A stretch of 64,000 bases of DNA from a bacterium (lineage in GTDB: Bacteria; Actinomycetota; Acidimicrobiia; Acidimicrobiales; Bin134): positions 58,321 through 122,320 of the forward strand of contig JAPOTT010000005.1 in assembly GCA_026709025.1 (NCBI GenBank). The letters are read 5' to 3'. The translations under genes were made by a program, and so were the position numbers. Under the pieces are notes generated by a model. It worked only from the letters and a program-made list of their open reading frames with translations, was not told the origin of the DNA and did no database searches. Shown in pieces: positions 7,372-16,664 of the stretch (the stretch's first letter is position 1; each line of letters begins with the position of its first letter).

Positions 7372-9497
7372 ACACCTAGAACCCGCAGCTGCTCCCACTC
7401 ATCTAGCAAGCTGGAGTCCACAGAACGCAAAAGGTGTTGAAGCTGGCCGGTGAGTTCGCCAAGCTGTTCATCTACAAAAGCAGCGGGAACGGTTTGTATT
7501 AAGGCCTTGTAGCAGTCTGAGAGATACCGCAGCAAAACTCCTTCGGCCCGCTTGATACCGTAGCGCGATACATACTGATTGAAGGTGTCGCCTATCTCTA
7601 GGAGATCACGCGCCACAGATTTAGGGCTGGGCCGGTGGTAGCCAACCCACGGGTGATAGCGAGCAAACACCTCAAACGCAGGCTGAATGAACTCAACCTC
7701 GGGTTGGGGCCAACTCACCTGCGCCAAACGCTCTAGGCGCTCTTCGTATTCAACTCCGGTGGCCTTAAGCTCAGCCATAAGCTCGTCGCGGGCCTTATCG
7801 CGCTGCGCTAACAACACCACAGACGGATTCTCTAGCACCGATTCCACCACGCTGAGCACCTGTAGGTAATAGCTAGGATCTTCTGTGTCTAAGGTTTCAA
7901 TGGCCTCCACCGCAAACAGCCCCAAAGGCTGATTGAGCCTGAACTCATCTTGAAGATCTAGCTGCACCCGTACCGGCCGTCCCAAATCATCAGGTGTGGC
8001 TAAAACCTCTACTATCTCCGCATCTAATAGCGAACGAAACACGCCCACTGCCTTGCGGATGTGCTGACGCTGTCGACCTCGGGGCTCATGATTATCGGTT
8101 AGCAACCGCTTCATGGCTGCACAACCATCGCCGGGGCGATCCAACACGTTAAGCATCATGGAATGCGTAACTCCAAAGCTAGACTCCAGCGTTTCAGGTT
8201 GGCCGTACCAAAGACGCTGCATCGTGTCAGCGTCATAATGGGCGTAGTTCTGCTCTGGGGGCTTCTTTTTGGTGAGCTTGCGACGTTTATGCGGATCCGC
8301 TGCCGACTTGGCTTCAGCCCGAAGATTCTCAACAACGTGCGAAGGAGCCTGCACCCACACGCTGCCAGCTTCGTCAAAACCCCGTCTACCGGCCCGACCA
8401 GCAATCTGCTGAAAATCTCGCACCGACAACACCCGTGTGCGTCTGCCGTCATACTTATATAAGCGGGTGAACAACACCGTGCGGATGGGTACGTTCACGC
8501 CCACGCCTAAGGTATCTGTGCCGCAGATGAGCTTGAGGTGGCCGAGTTGAGCTAACCGTTCAACCAAGCGCCTGTACTTAGGCAACAAACCAGCGTGATG
8601 CACCCCAACACCAGCTAACACAAAGCGCCGCAAATCCTTACCAAACGGCGTATCAAACTTAAACCCATCCACCTCAGATTTCAGAGCTGCTTTTTCTGTG
8701 GCATTCAAAACACCCAGGCTGGTCAGGCTTTGCGCCTGCGCGGTGGCCTCTCGTTGGGTGAAGTGGACGATGTAAACAGGTGCCTTATCGGTGCTCAACA
8801 GTTCGGCAATGGTGGAATGCAGAGGTGTCTGTTTGTACTCAATGTCTAGGGGCACAGGACGCTCAACCGATGCCACTAAAGCGCTATCTCTGCCATTTCT
8901 TTTGCTTAGATCGCGCCGCAACCCTGTTGTGTCACCCAGCGTTGCCGACATCAACAAAAACTGTGCTCGGTTTAACTCCAACAACGGCACCTGCCAAGCC
9001 CAACCCCTATCTCGGTCGCTGTAATAGTGAAACTCATCCATCACAACCAGATCCGCATCTGTTGCGCTACCAGAACGCAACGCCCGCAGTGCCAGTATCT
9101 CCGCAGTACAGGCCAGCACCGGTGCATCGGGGTTCACAGATGCATCGCCGGTAACCATGCCCACATTGCGTGGCCCAAGCGCATCTGCCAACTCAAAGAA
9201 CTTCTCGCTCACCAATGCTTTAATCGGCGCTGTGTATACGGCTTTTTGATGTTGCGCTAGTGCTGCAAAAGCTCCTGCCAACGCCACCAAAGACTTCCCA
9301 GACCCAGTGGGCGTGGCCAAAACTACGTTGTCACCTGCTAACAGCCGTAGCACCGCTTCGCCTTGGTGGGCATACAAATCTAACCCGGCTGCGTCAGCCC
9401 AATCACAAAAGATACCCAAAAGCTCATCGGGCGAAGCTGCATCGCTGCTGCTGCCCAAACCAGCTATGAAGTCGACGAGCTTAGGCGTGGGCTGCAC
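7368..9497 (-). CDS. DEAD/DEAH-box superfamily 2 helicase with DUF3516 C-terminus
   Basis: A 709-residue helicase. Motif I is 'ATPTGSGKS', motif II is 'DEFHYY' (the variant typical of this family), motif III is 'SATL' and motif VI is '[12 protein letters not shown]', which resembles Ski2/Mtr4 RNA helicases. The C-terminal third matches the DUF3516 region found with actinobacterial members. It probably unwinds structured RNA or DNA using ATP; the substrate is unknown. The start is a GTG at 9497 giving '[10 protein letters not shown]', with a weak Shine-Dalgarno. The 3' end overlaps the ppgK stop by four bases. Confidence 0.88.
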   Translation of the reverse strand: MQPTPKLVDFIAGLGSSSDAASPDELLGIFCDWADAAGLDLYAHQGEAVLRLLAGDNVVLATPTGSGKSLVALAGAFAALAQHQKAVYTAPIKALVSEKFFELADALGPRNVGMVTGDASVNPDAPVLACTAEILALRALRSGSATDADLVVMDEFHYYSDRDRGWAWQVPLLELNRAQFLLMSATLGDTTGLRRDLSKRNGRDSALVASVERPVPLDIEYKQTPLHSTIAELLSTDKAPVYIVHFTQREATAQAQSLTSLGVLNATEKAALKSEVDGFKFDTPFGKDLRRFVLAGVGVHHAGLLPKYRRLVERLAQLGHLKLICGTDTLGVGVNVPIRTVLFTRLYKYDGRRTRVLSVRDFQQIAGRAGRRGFDEAGSVWVQAPSHVVENLRAEAKSAADPHKRRKLTKKKPPEQNYAHYDADTMQRLWYGQPETLESSFGVTHSMMLNVLDRPGDGCAAMKRLLTDNHEPRGRQRQHIRKAVGVFRSLLDAEIVEVLATPDDLGRPVRVQLDLQDEFRLNQPLGLFAVEAIETLDTEDPSYYLQVLSVVESVLENPSVVLLAQRDKARDELMAELKATGVEYEERLERLAQVSWPQPEVEFIQPAFEVFARYHPWVGYHRPSPKSVARDLLEIGDTFNQYVSRYGIKRAEGVLLRYLSDCYKALIQTVPAAFVDEQLGELTGQLQHLLRSVDSSLLDEWEQLRVLGV

Positions 9498-9863
9498 CGG
9501 TCAATTCTGCCCACCAAACACCTCACAAGTACACCTGTACACCCAAAAGCATCCTTTTTTGGTCTTGCGCAAAAAAATCTACAATTTCTTCTCCACAACA
9601 CTGCACGATTTCCTGCCACCCAATCTACCGCTGAAACCCCTGTTCAAAGGGCTATTGCTCCTAATCAACAGCAAGCATTCCACAGTTGTTTTGAAGCATT
9701 TGCGATTGCCCCCAAGCTACTGCCACTACAAGTGGGAATGTTTTAGTAATTCACCTTGCCAAACTGCTTGCCGTGCTCATCGGTCTGAGCGCATCTACTA
9801 ATAGAAAACACCTATCTGAGCTATAACCCGCAACTCAGATACGCCACAACTCGAAAGGAAAAA
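9498..9863. other. Intergenic region between helicase and HTH gene
   Basis: About 366 bp between divergent genes, without a convincing gene. It has a GTACA-CC-TGTAC palindrome near 9531-9542 just upstream of the helicase, and an imperfect hairpin of opposing T and A runs near 9557-9580. The plus-strand ORF drawn across it (9307..9801) is a shadow of the helicase gene that runs on. It probably holds the two promoters. Confidence 0.5.
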
Positions 9864-10079
9864 ATGAACCCAAACACAAACAACCTCATCGGGCCAGCAG
9901 CAGCCTGCCAAATGCTAAACCTCAGCCCCGCAATCTTGTTGCGAAGCATCAACGACGGTATCGTGCCTGCTTACCGCATCGGCGACGTTGTTCGCTTCCG
10001 GCCTTCAGAGTTGCGCCATCCGTCCTTTACCGGGCTTGCTGAGTACTACCGCTTCAAAGACCAACAAGCTGCCGCATGA
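9864..10079 (+). CDS. Small excisionase-type helix-turn-helix protein
   Basis: A 71-residue protein with a MerR/Xis-like winged helix-turn-helix. 'LIGPAAACQMLNLSPAILLRSINDGIVPAYRIGDVVRFRPSEL' follows the HTH_17 layout, with a helix-turn-helix, a short wing and 'G..vRFr.sEl'. It is preceded by AAAGGAAAAAA before ATG. Such proteins are excisionases, phage or plasmid regulators, or BldC-like DNA-binding proteins. No integrase or attachment site lies nearby, so a chromosomal regulator is more likely. It is monocistronic and followed by a strong hairpin. Confidence 0.8.
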   Translation: MNPNTNNLIGPAAACQMLNLSPAILLRSINDGIVPAYRIGDVVRFRPSELRHPSFTGLAEYYRFKDQQAAA

Positions 10080-10120
10080 TTTCCCCGGTCAACTCTGAGA
10101 GCATTGCAGCGTCTATGCGG

Positions 10121-10153
10121 TAGGTGCCGCATCTGTTTAGATTGCGGCACCTA
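10121..10153. terminator. Hairpin between the HTH gene and metB (bidirectional terminator)
   Basis: TAGGTGCCGCA and TGCGGCACCTA form an 11-bp stem, extended by ATCT/AGAT around a GTTT loop with one bulged base. It sits between convergent genes and could terminate both. No long T-tract follows on either side. Confidence 0.75.
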
Positions 10154-10165
10154 GCTAGCGGCTCG

Positions 10166-11323
10166 CTATGAGCAGCTAAGCGCCTCTGTAAGGTCGGCCA
10201 ACAAGTCGTTGGTGGTTTCAATGCCAACCGACAAACGCACTAGCCCAGGATCTACAGCTAGCACAGAATCTGCCACCGACAGGTGGGTCATGGTGGCTGG
10301 CTGCTCAATTAGCGACTCCACAGCACCCAAAGACTCAGCTAGCTTAAACACCTTGGTGGCGCTCACCATGGCAATGGCCGCGTCTGCGCCACCGGCATGA
10401 ACAAACGACACCATCCCGCCAGCTTGTCGCATCTGACGCACTGCTGTTTCATGGCCAGGATGCTCTGCAAGCCCGGGGTAAAAAACCTGGCTCACCGCGC
10501 TGTGGTTAGCTAAAAGCTCAGCCACAGCAGCAGCATTTGTGCAATGGCGATCCATCCGCACTCCCAAGGTTTTGATGCCACGCAGCAGCAGATAGCAATC
10601 AAACGGGCTCGGCACTGCGCCTACGGCGTTTTGCACAAAGAACAAACGTTCGGCTAAGTCGTCACGATTGGTACCCACAAAACCACCCACCACATCAGAA
10701 TGGCCACCCAAGTACTTTGTGCTTGAATGCACAACCACATCGGCACCCATGTGGAGCGGGTTCTGTAAATAAGGAGTAGCAAAGGTGTTATCCACTACCA
10801 CATCTATCCCAGATGCATGCGCTACATCTACCACCGCTGCAATGTCGGCAATCGCTAGCATTGGGTTGGTGGGGGTTTCCAGCCATATCTGACGGGTGTT
10901 AGGGCCGATTGCTGCAACCAACGCATCTAGATCGCTCAAGTCCACCGCAGACCAACCAATATCACGCTCGCCATATATCTTTGAGATGAGCCTGAAGGTA
11001 CCTCCGTAAGCATCTACGCCCAAGATCAGATGATCTCCCGGGGCTAATAGCTGCATGATGGCATCTTCTGCGGCCATCCCACTAGCAAACGCTAGGCCGT
11101 GACGTGCGCCCTCTAAGCCTGCCAGGCTTCGCTCTAGTGCCAAGCGGGTGGGATTGGCTGTGCGGGCATACTCAAACCCGTGGTGCTTGCCAGGGCTTTG
11201 CTGCACATAGGTAGTAGCCAAATGGATGGGCACGGTGATGGCACCTGTGGAGGTGTCTGGTTCTTGGCCAGCGTGGATGGCCCGAGTTTCAAACCCCCAG
11301 TTGCTTGAATCGGGCGTGCTCAT
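10166..11323 (-). CDS. metB: Cystathionine gamma-synthase/gamma-lyase, PLP-dependent
   Basis: A Cys/Met-metabolism PLP enzyme of 385 residues. It has the 'YARTANPTR' substrate/PLP loop, 'ASGMAAEDA', 'VVVDNTFATPYLQNPL' with the PLP-binding Asp, and the PLP lysine in 'HSSTKYLGGHSD'. The track's start at 11425 adds 34 implausible residues. The ATG at 11321-11323 overlaps the cbs stop as ATGA and gives the normal N-terminus. Behind cbs, the likely role is cystathionine cleavage to cysteine (reverse trans-sulfuration), although members annotated MetB can also make cystathionine. In Mycobacterium tuberculosis, cbs, metB and mca also lie close together, which supports a link between cysteine supply and mycothiol. 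Confidence 0.9.
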   Translation of the reverse strand: MSTPDSSNWGFETRAIHAGQEPDTSTGAITVPIHLATTYVQQSPGKHHGFEYARTANPTRLALERSLAGLEGARHGLAFASGMAAEDAIMQLLAPGDHLILGVDAYGGTFRLISKIYGERDIGWSAVDLSDLDALVAAIGPNTRQIWLETPTNPMLAIADIAAVVDVAHASGIDVVVDNTFATPYLQNPLHMGADVVVHSSTKYLGGHSDVVGGFVGTNRDDLAERLFFVQNAVGAVPSPFDCYLLLRGIKTLGVRMDRHCTNAAAVAELLANHSAVSQVFYPGLAEHPGHETAVRQMRQAGGMVSFVHAGGADAAIAMVSATKVFKLAESLGAVESLIEQPATMTHLSVADSVLAVDPGLVRLSVGIETTNDLLADLTEALSCS

Positions 11324-12696
11324 GGCCCCGCAGGGGTGTTGGCTGTAGCTAGAAATGTGAGCACATCGGTGCTGGTTATCACAGCGCGAGGTCGCCCACC
11401 GTCTAACACCAAAAGAGCCGGACAACGCTCTAGTTTGGCAACCGCTAGCGCTATGGGCTCGCCGATGCCGATTTGCTCTAGCGGCGGGCTCATCACCTTC
11501 TCTACGGGTTGACCCAACAAATCGCCCCCAAATGCTAACTCCATTAGTTGCAGTTCGTGTACCGCTCCCATCACCTCTGCGGCAGCCAACGGCATCTCTC
11601 CTTTGGCAACCGGTAGCTGGCTCATTGCGTTATCTCGCATCCGCTTCACAGCCAAGCGCACCGGATCTTCAGGGGCCACATAAACCAAAGGTGGCAGCTC
11701 CGATGCTTTGGCATCTAGCACATCTTTTACGCACGGATGCCCACCAATCAAAAAACCATAGGAGGCCATCCACTCATCATTAAACACTTTGGATAAGTAC
11801 CCCCGCCCCGCATCGGGCAGCAACACCACCACCACATCGGTTGGCTTACATTCTTGAGCAACCTGCAAAGCAGCCACCACCGCTGTGCCCCCCGAACCAC
11901 CAATCAACAGCCCCTCACGTTGGGTAACCATCCGGGCCATATCAAATGATTCCTGATCAGATATGGGAATCACGCGATCTACTACAGCCGGGTCGTAGGT
12001 TTCGGGCCAAAAGTCCTCGCCTATGCCCTCCACAAGATAGGGACGCCCCGACCCCCCGCTAAACACCGACCCCTCAGGGTCGCCCGCCACAATTTGGATA
12101 TCGGGATTCTGGCGTTTGAGGTAACGACCAACCCCGCCGAGGGTGCCGCCGGTGCCCGCGCCCGCCACGAAGTGGGTGATCTGACCATTAGTTTGTTGCC
12201 ACAACTCCGGCCCGGTGGTCTGTTCGTGCGACAGAGGGTTTACTTGGTTGAAGTACTGATTAGGCCGATACGCACCCGGTGTTTCAGCCACAAGCCGCTC
12301 AGCTGTGGAATAGTACGACTGTGGGTCTTCGGGCTCAACGGCCACAGGGCACACCACCACCTCAGCCCCATAAGCCCGCAAAAGCTGCACCTTTTCTTGG
12401 CTAACCTTGTCGGTCATCACGAAGATGCAGCGATATCCCCGCTGAGCTGCCACAAGGGCCAAACCCACACCAGTATTACCAGAGGTAGGTTCGATGATAG
12501 TTCCGCTGGCGGTAAGCAAACCCTCTTTTTCAGCAGCATCGATCATGGCCACTGCAGGCCGATCTTTCACGCTGCCACCGGGATTTAGCATCTCTAGCTT
12601 GGCTAACAGATCGCACTGCAAATCCTCACCAATGCGCTTGAAGCGCACCAATGGAGTGTTACCAATCAGATCTAGTATTGAATCTGCAACCTCCAC
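11320..12696 (-). CDS. cbs: Cystathionine beta-synthase with C-terminal CBS pair
   Basis: A 458-residue enzyme that condenses homocysteine with serine to cystathionine. The N-terminal PLP fold-type II domain (about 1-310) has 'LIGNTPLVRF', the PLP lysine in 'NPGGSVKDRPA', 'EPTSGNTGVGLA', and the phosphate-binding loop 'GAGTGGTLGGVGRYLK'. A C-terminal CBS domain pair (about 335-455, 'VMSPPLEQIG' and 'VITSTDVLTFL') would bind a regulatory nucleotide or AdoMet. The gene is first in a two-gene operon with metB through an ATGA overlap. Confidence 0.94.
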   Translation of the reverse strand: MEVADSILDLIGNTPLVRFKRIGEDLQCDLLAKLEMLNPGGSVKDRPAVAMIDAAEKEGLLTASGTIIEPTSGNTGVGLALVAAQRGYRCIFVMTDKVSQEKVQLLRAYGAEVVVCPVAVEPEDPQSYYSTAERLVAETPGAYRPNQYFNQVNPLSHEQTTGPELWQQTNGQITHFVAGAGTGGTLGGVGRYLKRQNPDIQIVAGDPEGSVFSGGSGRPYLVEGIGEDFWPETYDPAVVDRVIPISDQESFDMARMVTQREGLLIGGSGGTAVVAALQVAQECKPTDVVVVLLPDAGRGYLSKVFNDEWMASYGFLIGGHPCVKDVLDAKASELPPLVYVAPEDPVRLAVKRMRDNAMSQLPVAKGEMPLAAAEVMGAVHELQLMELAFGGDLLGQPVEKVMSPPLEQIGIGEPIALAVAKLERCPALLVLDGGRPRAVITSTDVLTFLATANTPAGP

Positions 12697-12716
12697 TGTT
12701 CTATACCTGTATTCCC

Positions 12717-14000
12717 CTATTCCTGTGTTGCGTGAGCAAACTCCACAACTCTATCAAACACAGCATAGGGCTCTTGGATGACGATAACCCGCATAGGCCG
12801 ATCTACTGGGGCGTGGTAGCCCGACCGTAAAGTTACCGGCCCCGCAGCAAACCCCTCTTGGTAAAACTGTTCTAGTTCTAAAGTTACCGCTTCTGGATCG
12901 GTTGTTCCCGCTCTGGTAACCGCTCGCACATAGGCTTCAATAGCATCATGGCCGGTCAGAAACCGTCCATCACTCGCGCGAAAACCGGTAGTAGCAAGGT
13001 AACTAGATAGTAAGTCGCGCACTGCGGGATTGGGATCCGCCGAGTTGGTGTACACCGAGCCATAAGACAACATCGTAAAATCGCCAACTTGTGGCACGCG
13101 ACCAATCCAGTAGTCACCATCCATTGAGGAACCAGAAAAGATTGGCTGGGTGTTACCAGCAGCACGAATTGGCGCAAGCACTTCAGGGGCTACCAACCTA
13201 GTGCCACAAAACACGATGGCCTGCGGATTCAAAGAAGCCAAGCCCGTCAATATCGGCTCCACCAAACCAGGGTCGGTTGGTTGATAGCGCAACAAATCCA
13301 GAGTGCGTCCACCTCGCTCGCTAAAGAACTGCTGAAATCCCTCACAAACCGCTACCGCTTCTGTGCTGGTTTGATCGATAACCACCACCGCGCTGTTCAA
13401 GCCCCGCTCCGTTACCAGTTCAGCTAACATGGCAGCCTCGGTGCTAACCGGAGTGCCCAACGAGAAAACCCGCTCTCCTAACTCGCCTGTGTTCCAAACA
13501 TCATCAGTCCCGCAAGGGCTAATTACCAATGTACCTGAACCCTGTAGCGCCTCTAAGGCAGGCTGTGCATACACGGCATCGCAAGTGATCAACAACATGT
13601 CCATACCATCCAACAACAACTGCTCGGCCCCGCTCTGCATCGCCGATAGCTCTGTGTGGCTATCAATGTGGCGGAGCACCACCGGGCGACCCAACAGTCC
13701 ACCATCTTGGTTGAGGGCATCCACCCTGTTTTGTGCAGCCACTAGCGCTGGCTCATCATAGGTAGACAAAAAACCCCTAGTAGCCAGCAGCGCTCCTATA
13801 ACGATGGCATTTTCTGGTAACGGTACACCGTCGGGAGTAGCCACAGTTACCGGAGCAGCACTCACCTCCTCTGGTTCTGTTGAAGCAGTTGTATCAGAAT
13901 CGGGGCTCACCACCGCATTACGACTAAAGAGGCCACATCCACCGCACACCAACACCACCGCAACTAGCAACGCCACTAGCTTGTGGCTTATTCGCCCCAT
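12717..14000 (-). CDS. Branched-chain amino-acid-type substrate-binding lipoprotein
   Basis: A 427-residue type I periplasmic-binding-fold protein of the LivJ/Peripla_BP_6 class. The N-terminus is a lipoprotein signal peptide with lipobox 'VCGGC' (Cys at about 22), followed by a Ser/Thr/Glu-rich linker. 'AIVIGALLATRGFLSTYDEPALVAAQNRVDALNQDGGLLG' is the classic LivJ opening. No permease or ATPase gene is adjacent. It could therefore serve a transporter elsewhere or act as a sensor. It lies 20 bp downstream of cbs on the same strand but was probably transcribed first, so read-through into cbs-metB is possible. The ligand is unknown. Confidence 0.82.
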   Translation of the reverse strand: MGRISHKLVALLVAVVLVCGGCGLFSRNAVVSPDSDTTASTEPEEVSAAPVTVATPDGVPLPENAIVIGALLATRGFLSTYDEPALVAAQNRVDALNQDGGLLGRPVVLRHIDSHTELSAMQSGAEQLLLDGMDMLLITCDAVYAQPALEALQGSGTLVISPCGTDDVWNTGELGERVFSLGTPVSTEAAMLAELVTERGLNSAVVVIDQTSTEAVAVCEGFQQFFSERGGRTLDLLRYQPTDPGLVEPILTGLASLNPQAIVFCGTRLVAPEVLAPIRAAGNTQPIFSGSSMDGDYWIGRVPQVGDFTMLSYGSVYTNSADPNPAVRDLLSSYLATTGFRASDGRFLTGHDAIEAYVRAVTRAGTTDPEAVTLELEQFYQEGFAAGPVTLRSGYHAPVDRPMRVIVIQEPYAVFDRVVEFAHATQE

Positions 14001-14023
14001 CGCTCATAGCCTAACCTTGAGCC

Positions 14024-15529
14024 ATGAGCAATCCTGTAGCCGCCTCTACGGTGCGGCCTTTTTGTATTGGCAACAAATGTCTTTGGGGACTTCTGTTTGG
14101 GCTTGCGTTATTAGTAGGAGCTTGCGGGAACGACGACAACACACATAGCGCCGCTGCAACCGCAACCGCTACGCAGCTAGCCACGGGCGAAGTTGCTAGC
14201 GAGATTACCGGCGAGATTACCGGCACTCCTGGCTTGGCCACCCCAACATCTGCTGGCAAACCTACCTCTACCCCCACCACTGAGCCTGCTGTTACACCGG
14301 TTGCTACACCCACAGCACAACAGTTAGCTGAACCTACCGCCCAACCAACTACTGCTTCGCCAACTCCAGATACCCAAACCACACAACCCGATGGTGATAA
14401 CTCTGCTGCTCGTGCAAGCGGGCTAGATGTGGGAGCCATTGGAGCAGCCACACAGGATTGGATGATGTCTGCTGGCGCTCCGGGGCTGGTGCTATCCATC
14501 GCCCGAGGCGCTGCAGAACCCCATACCTTTAGTTGGGGGGTGAGCGATCTCAAAACCCAAGAACCACTCAGCGTGACCGACTATGTGCGTATCGGATCGG
14601 TTACCAAACCGGTAACCACTGTGGCAATAATGTCGCTGGTTGAAGAGGGCGCGGTGAGCCTAGACACACCTGTTACCGAATATCTGGGTGATAGCTGGTA
14701 CGACACCTACGAAAACGGTGCCAAGATAACCCTGCGTCACCTGATGGGCCACACCGCCGGGTTCGTTGAATACGCCTTTGATCCTGGCTTTTTTGTTTTG
14801 GGCGCATCTCGCCTAGATGTACAAATCACACCTGAAGAGATAGTGCGTTTTTTCACCGCCTATGGCCCGGTAACGGAGTTTGAGAGCGAGTACAACTACT
14901 CAACCGCCGGACACGTAGTAGCTGGAATGGTGATTGAGGCAGTCACCGGCAATCCTGCTGATGAGGAGATTCGCTCACGGATATTCCAACCCTTAGGGCT
15001 TGAGAACATCTATTTACCACCCAATGAGCAACCGCCCCAGCAAGTTGTGAACAGCTATAACGGTGGGCTGCTCTATGGTGCATTTTCGGCTCTCACCAAC
15101 GTGCCAGATGAAGCCCAAGCGGAATACCTGGGTAACCGCTACATAGCCACCAACAGCTACCCGCAACAGTTCCTCCAATCAGCTGGCTGGACTGGTGGGG
15201 GCATTGAAGCCCAAATCGGCGATGTGTCCAAGCTGTTCCGAGGGCTGTTCGCCGGTGACCTAATCAGCGAGGAATCGCTAGCTGAGATGACCACCACTGG
15301 TGTCAACCCCACCTACGGGCTCGGGGTGGATGTGGAAAACACCGATGGCATTTTGGCCTACAGCCATGGAGGAGCCATTCCAGGATTTCGCACTAGGGCG
15401 ATCTACATACCTGAGTGGGACATCACCGTGGCAGCCACCACCAACGTGCTGCCCACAGATCCAGAGCTGTTAGAGCTTTTGAGGAACCTAATCGATATTG
15501 TTGCCCAAAACTGGGGTTTAGCTAGCTAG
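14024..15529 (+). CDS. Beta-lactamase-family serine hydrolase lipoprotein
   Basis: A 501-residue serine hydrolase of the class C beta-lactamase/D-Ala-D-Ala carboxypeptidase family. A lipoprotein signal with lipobox 'LVGAC' (Cys at about 34) is followed by a Thr/Pro/Ala-rich linker (about 45-130) and then the catalytic domain. 'SVTK' supplies the SxxK nucleophile, 'YNYS' is the YxN-like motif and 'HGGAIPG' replaces the KTG box. It is anchored outside the membrane and probably acts as an esterase or peptidase on wall or peptide substrates. It is divergent from the LivJ-like gene. Confidence 0.87.
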   Translation: MSNPVAASTVRPFCIGNKCLWGLLFGLALLVGACGNDDNTHSAAATATATQLATGEVASEITGEITGTPGLATPTSAGKPTSTPTTEPAVTPVATPTAQQLAEPTAQPTTASPTPDTQTTQPDGDNSAARASGLDVGAIGAATQDWMMSAGAPGLVLSIARGAAEPHTFSWGVSDLKTQEPLSVTDYVRIGSVTKPVTTVAIMSLVEEGAVSLDTPVTEYLGDSWYDTYENGAKITLRHLMGHTAGFVEYAFDPGFFVLGASRLDVQITPEEIVRFFTAYGPVTEFESEYNYSTAGHVVAGMVIEAVTGNPADEEIRSRIFQPLGLENIYLPPNEQPPQQVVNSYNGGLLYGAFSALTNVPDEAQAEYLGNRYIATNSYPQQFLQSAGWTGGGIEAQIGDVSKLFRGLFAGDLISEESLAEMTTTGVNPTYGLGVDVENTDGILAYSHGGAIPGFRTRAIYIPEWDITVAATTNVLPTDPELLELLRNLIDIVAQNWGLAS

Positions 15530-15621
15530 CGTAAGTGTGGTTGACTAGCTCACATACAGCACATAATCAACCCAACAGGCCAAGCTCAATTAACTCAATT
15601 AAACTGTAAGACACACTACTA

Positions 15622-15707
15622 GCCCGGGTGGCGGAATAGGCAGACGCAGGGGGCTTAAACCCCCCAGCCCCCAAGGGGGCGTGTGGGTTCGACTCCCACC
15701 CCGGGCA
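15622..15707 (+). tRNA. tRNA-Leu(TAA)
   Basis: A complete cloverleaf: acceptor GCCCGGG pairs with CCCGGGC, discriminator A. The anticodon arm is GGGGG-CTTAAAC-CCCCC, giving anticodon TAA. A long variable arm (GCCCCCAAGGGGGC) fits the class II shape of leucine tRNAs. The T-arm contains GTTCGAC. The CCA end is not encoded. Confidence 0.95.
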
Positions 15708-15742
15708 CCGAACCGAGAACAGGTTGGGAGGTTGGGGGTTGG

Positions 15743-16582
15743 TTACATGGAGCGGGAGTAGTCTAGGGGGGCTGCGGCGGCTTTGGCCATGGAATCTTGG
15801 TGAAAAGTTGCTACTAGCTGTCCTTGTGCTGTGAACACCTCGCCTCGTCCATAAATCCTGCCGTTTGCGGCTTTGGTGGCTTTGGATTGTACTAACAGCC
15901 ACTGCGACACATCTATGGGTTCCAAAAAGTGCAGCGTGTGGGCAATCACCCCCGTAGAAAGGGTTCGGTGGGCCTCCTCAATTTGCGCCAACTGCGAGTG
16001 AGGACGCATACCCAACCCGATGAGATTACCGCATGTAGCCCACCCCAAGATGCCCTGATTAGCGGCCTGCGAATCCACATCTGAACCAAACCGATGCCAA
16101 GCCCGATGCACAGGCACGCCATCTAGCTCGGGCGCTCCGGGCACTACCCGCCACTGCGCTGAAGGAAAAACAATGCCCGGCTGCTCTGTCAGCCCATCAG
16201 CAGTAGGCACATCGGGCATGGCTGGTTCGTGGCGCATCAGATCATCGTCCACCGTGTTCATCAAAACGGTGGCTCGGCTCAACAGCTTGCCGTCTTGCAT
16301 GGCAGTAACCGTGTCACTAGCCCAAGTGCGGCCTGCTTGCATGGAATCCACGCTTAGCGTGATGTCTTTGGTGTACGAACCTGCCCTACAAAACACCGCA
16401 TGCACCGAGCGAATAACTTTGGTGCCATCAGATTCACCCTCTGAGGCCATCATCATCTGCGCCAAGATCTGTCCACTAAACACCACATCTCGCCCCTCAG
16501 CAGCAGCGTCAGGATGACGCACCCGATAGCTGTGCGTACCATCTGCAATCAAATCCAAAATCTGCGGCAAACCACTGCTCAT
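15743..16582 (-). CDS. tesB: Acyl-CoA thioesterase II (TesB family)
   Basis: A 279-residue double hot-dog acyl-CoA thioesterase. 'VVFSGQILAQMMMAS' corresponds to the 'vFGGqvlAQAl.AA' motif. 'RSVHAVFCRAGSYTKDITLSVD' and the second-half 'SLDH/HTLHFLEP'-type motif ('IAHTLHFLEPIDVSQWLLV') match TesB. It hydrolyses medium- and long-chain acyl-CoAs in the cytosol. The start has a strong Shine-Dalgarno (AGGAGAGG, nine bases before ATG). The track ORF 15567..15902 is a shadow. Confidence 0.9.
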   Translation of the reverse strand: MSSGLPQILDLIADGTHSYRVRHPDAAAEGRDVVFSGQILAQMMMASEGESDGTKVIRSVHAVFCRAGSYTKDITLSVDSMQAGRTWASDTVTAMQDGKLLSRATVLMNTVDDDLMRHEPAMPDVPTADGLTEQPGIVFPSAQWRVVPGAPELDGVPVHRAWHRFGSDVDSQAANQGILGWATCGNLIGLGMRPHSQLAQIEEAHRTLSTGVIAHTLHFLEPIDVSQWLLVQSKATKAANGRIYGRGEVFTAQGQLVATFHQDSMAKAAAAPLDYSRSM

Positions 16583-16664
16583 AGTTACTACACCTCTCCT
16601 AACGTTGGCTCTCTAATGTATGACCGACGCTATCAACAATAAGCACCGTTAGGCTAACAACGAT

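Noticed and set aside
9307-9801. 164-aa ORF running from the helicase gene into the gap
   Set aside because: Its first part is antisense to the helicase and the rest has no protein-like composition or RBS of its own.
9864-10079. Mobile element remnant marked by an excisionase-like gene
   Set aside because: No integrase, att-site duplication or tRNA-linked repeat is found nearby.
14011-14553. 180-aa ORF on the minus strand over the serine hydrolase start
   Set aside because: A shadow of the low-complexity linker; the plus strand has lipobox and catalytic motifs.
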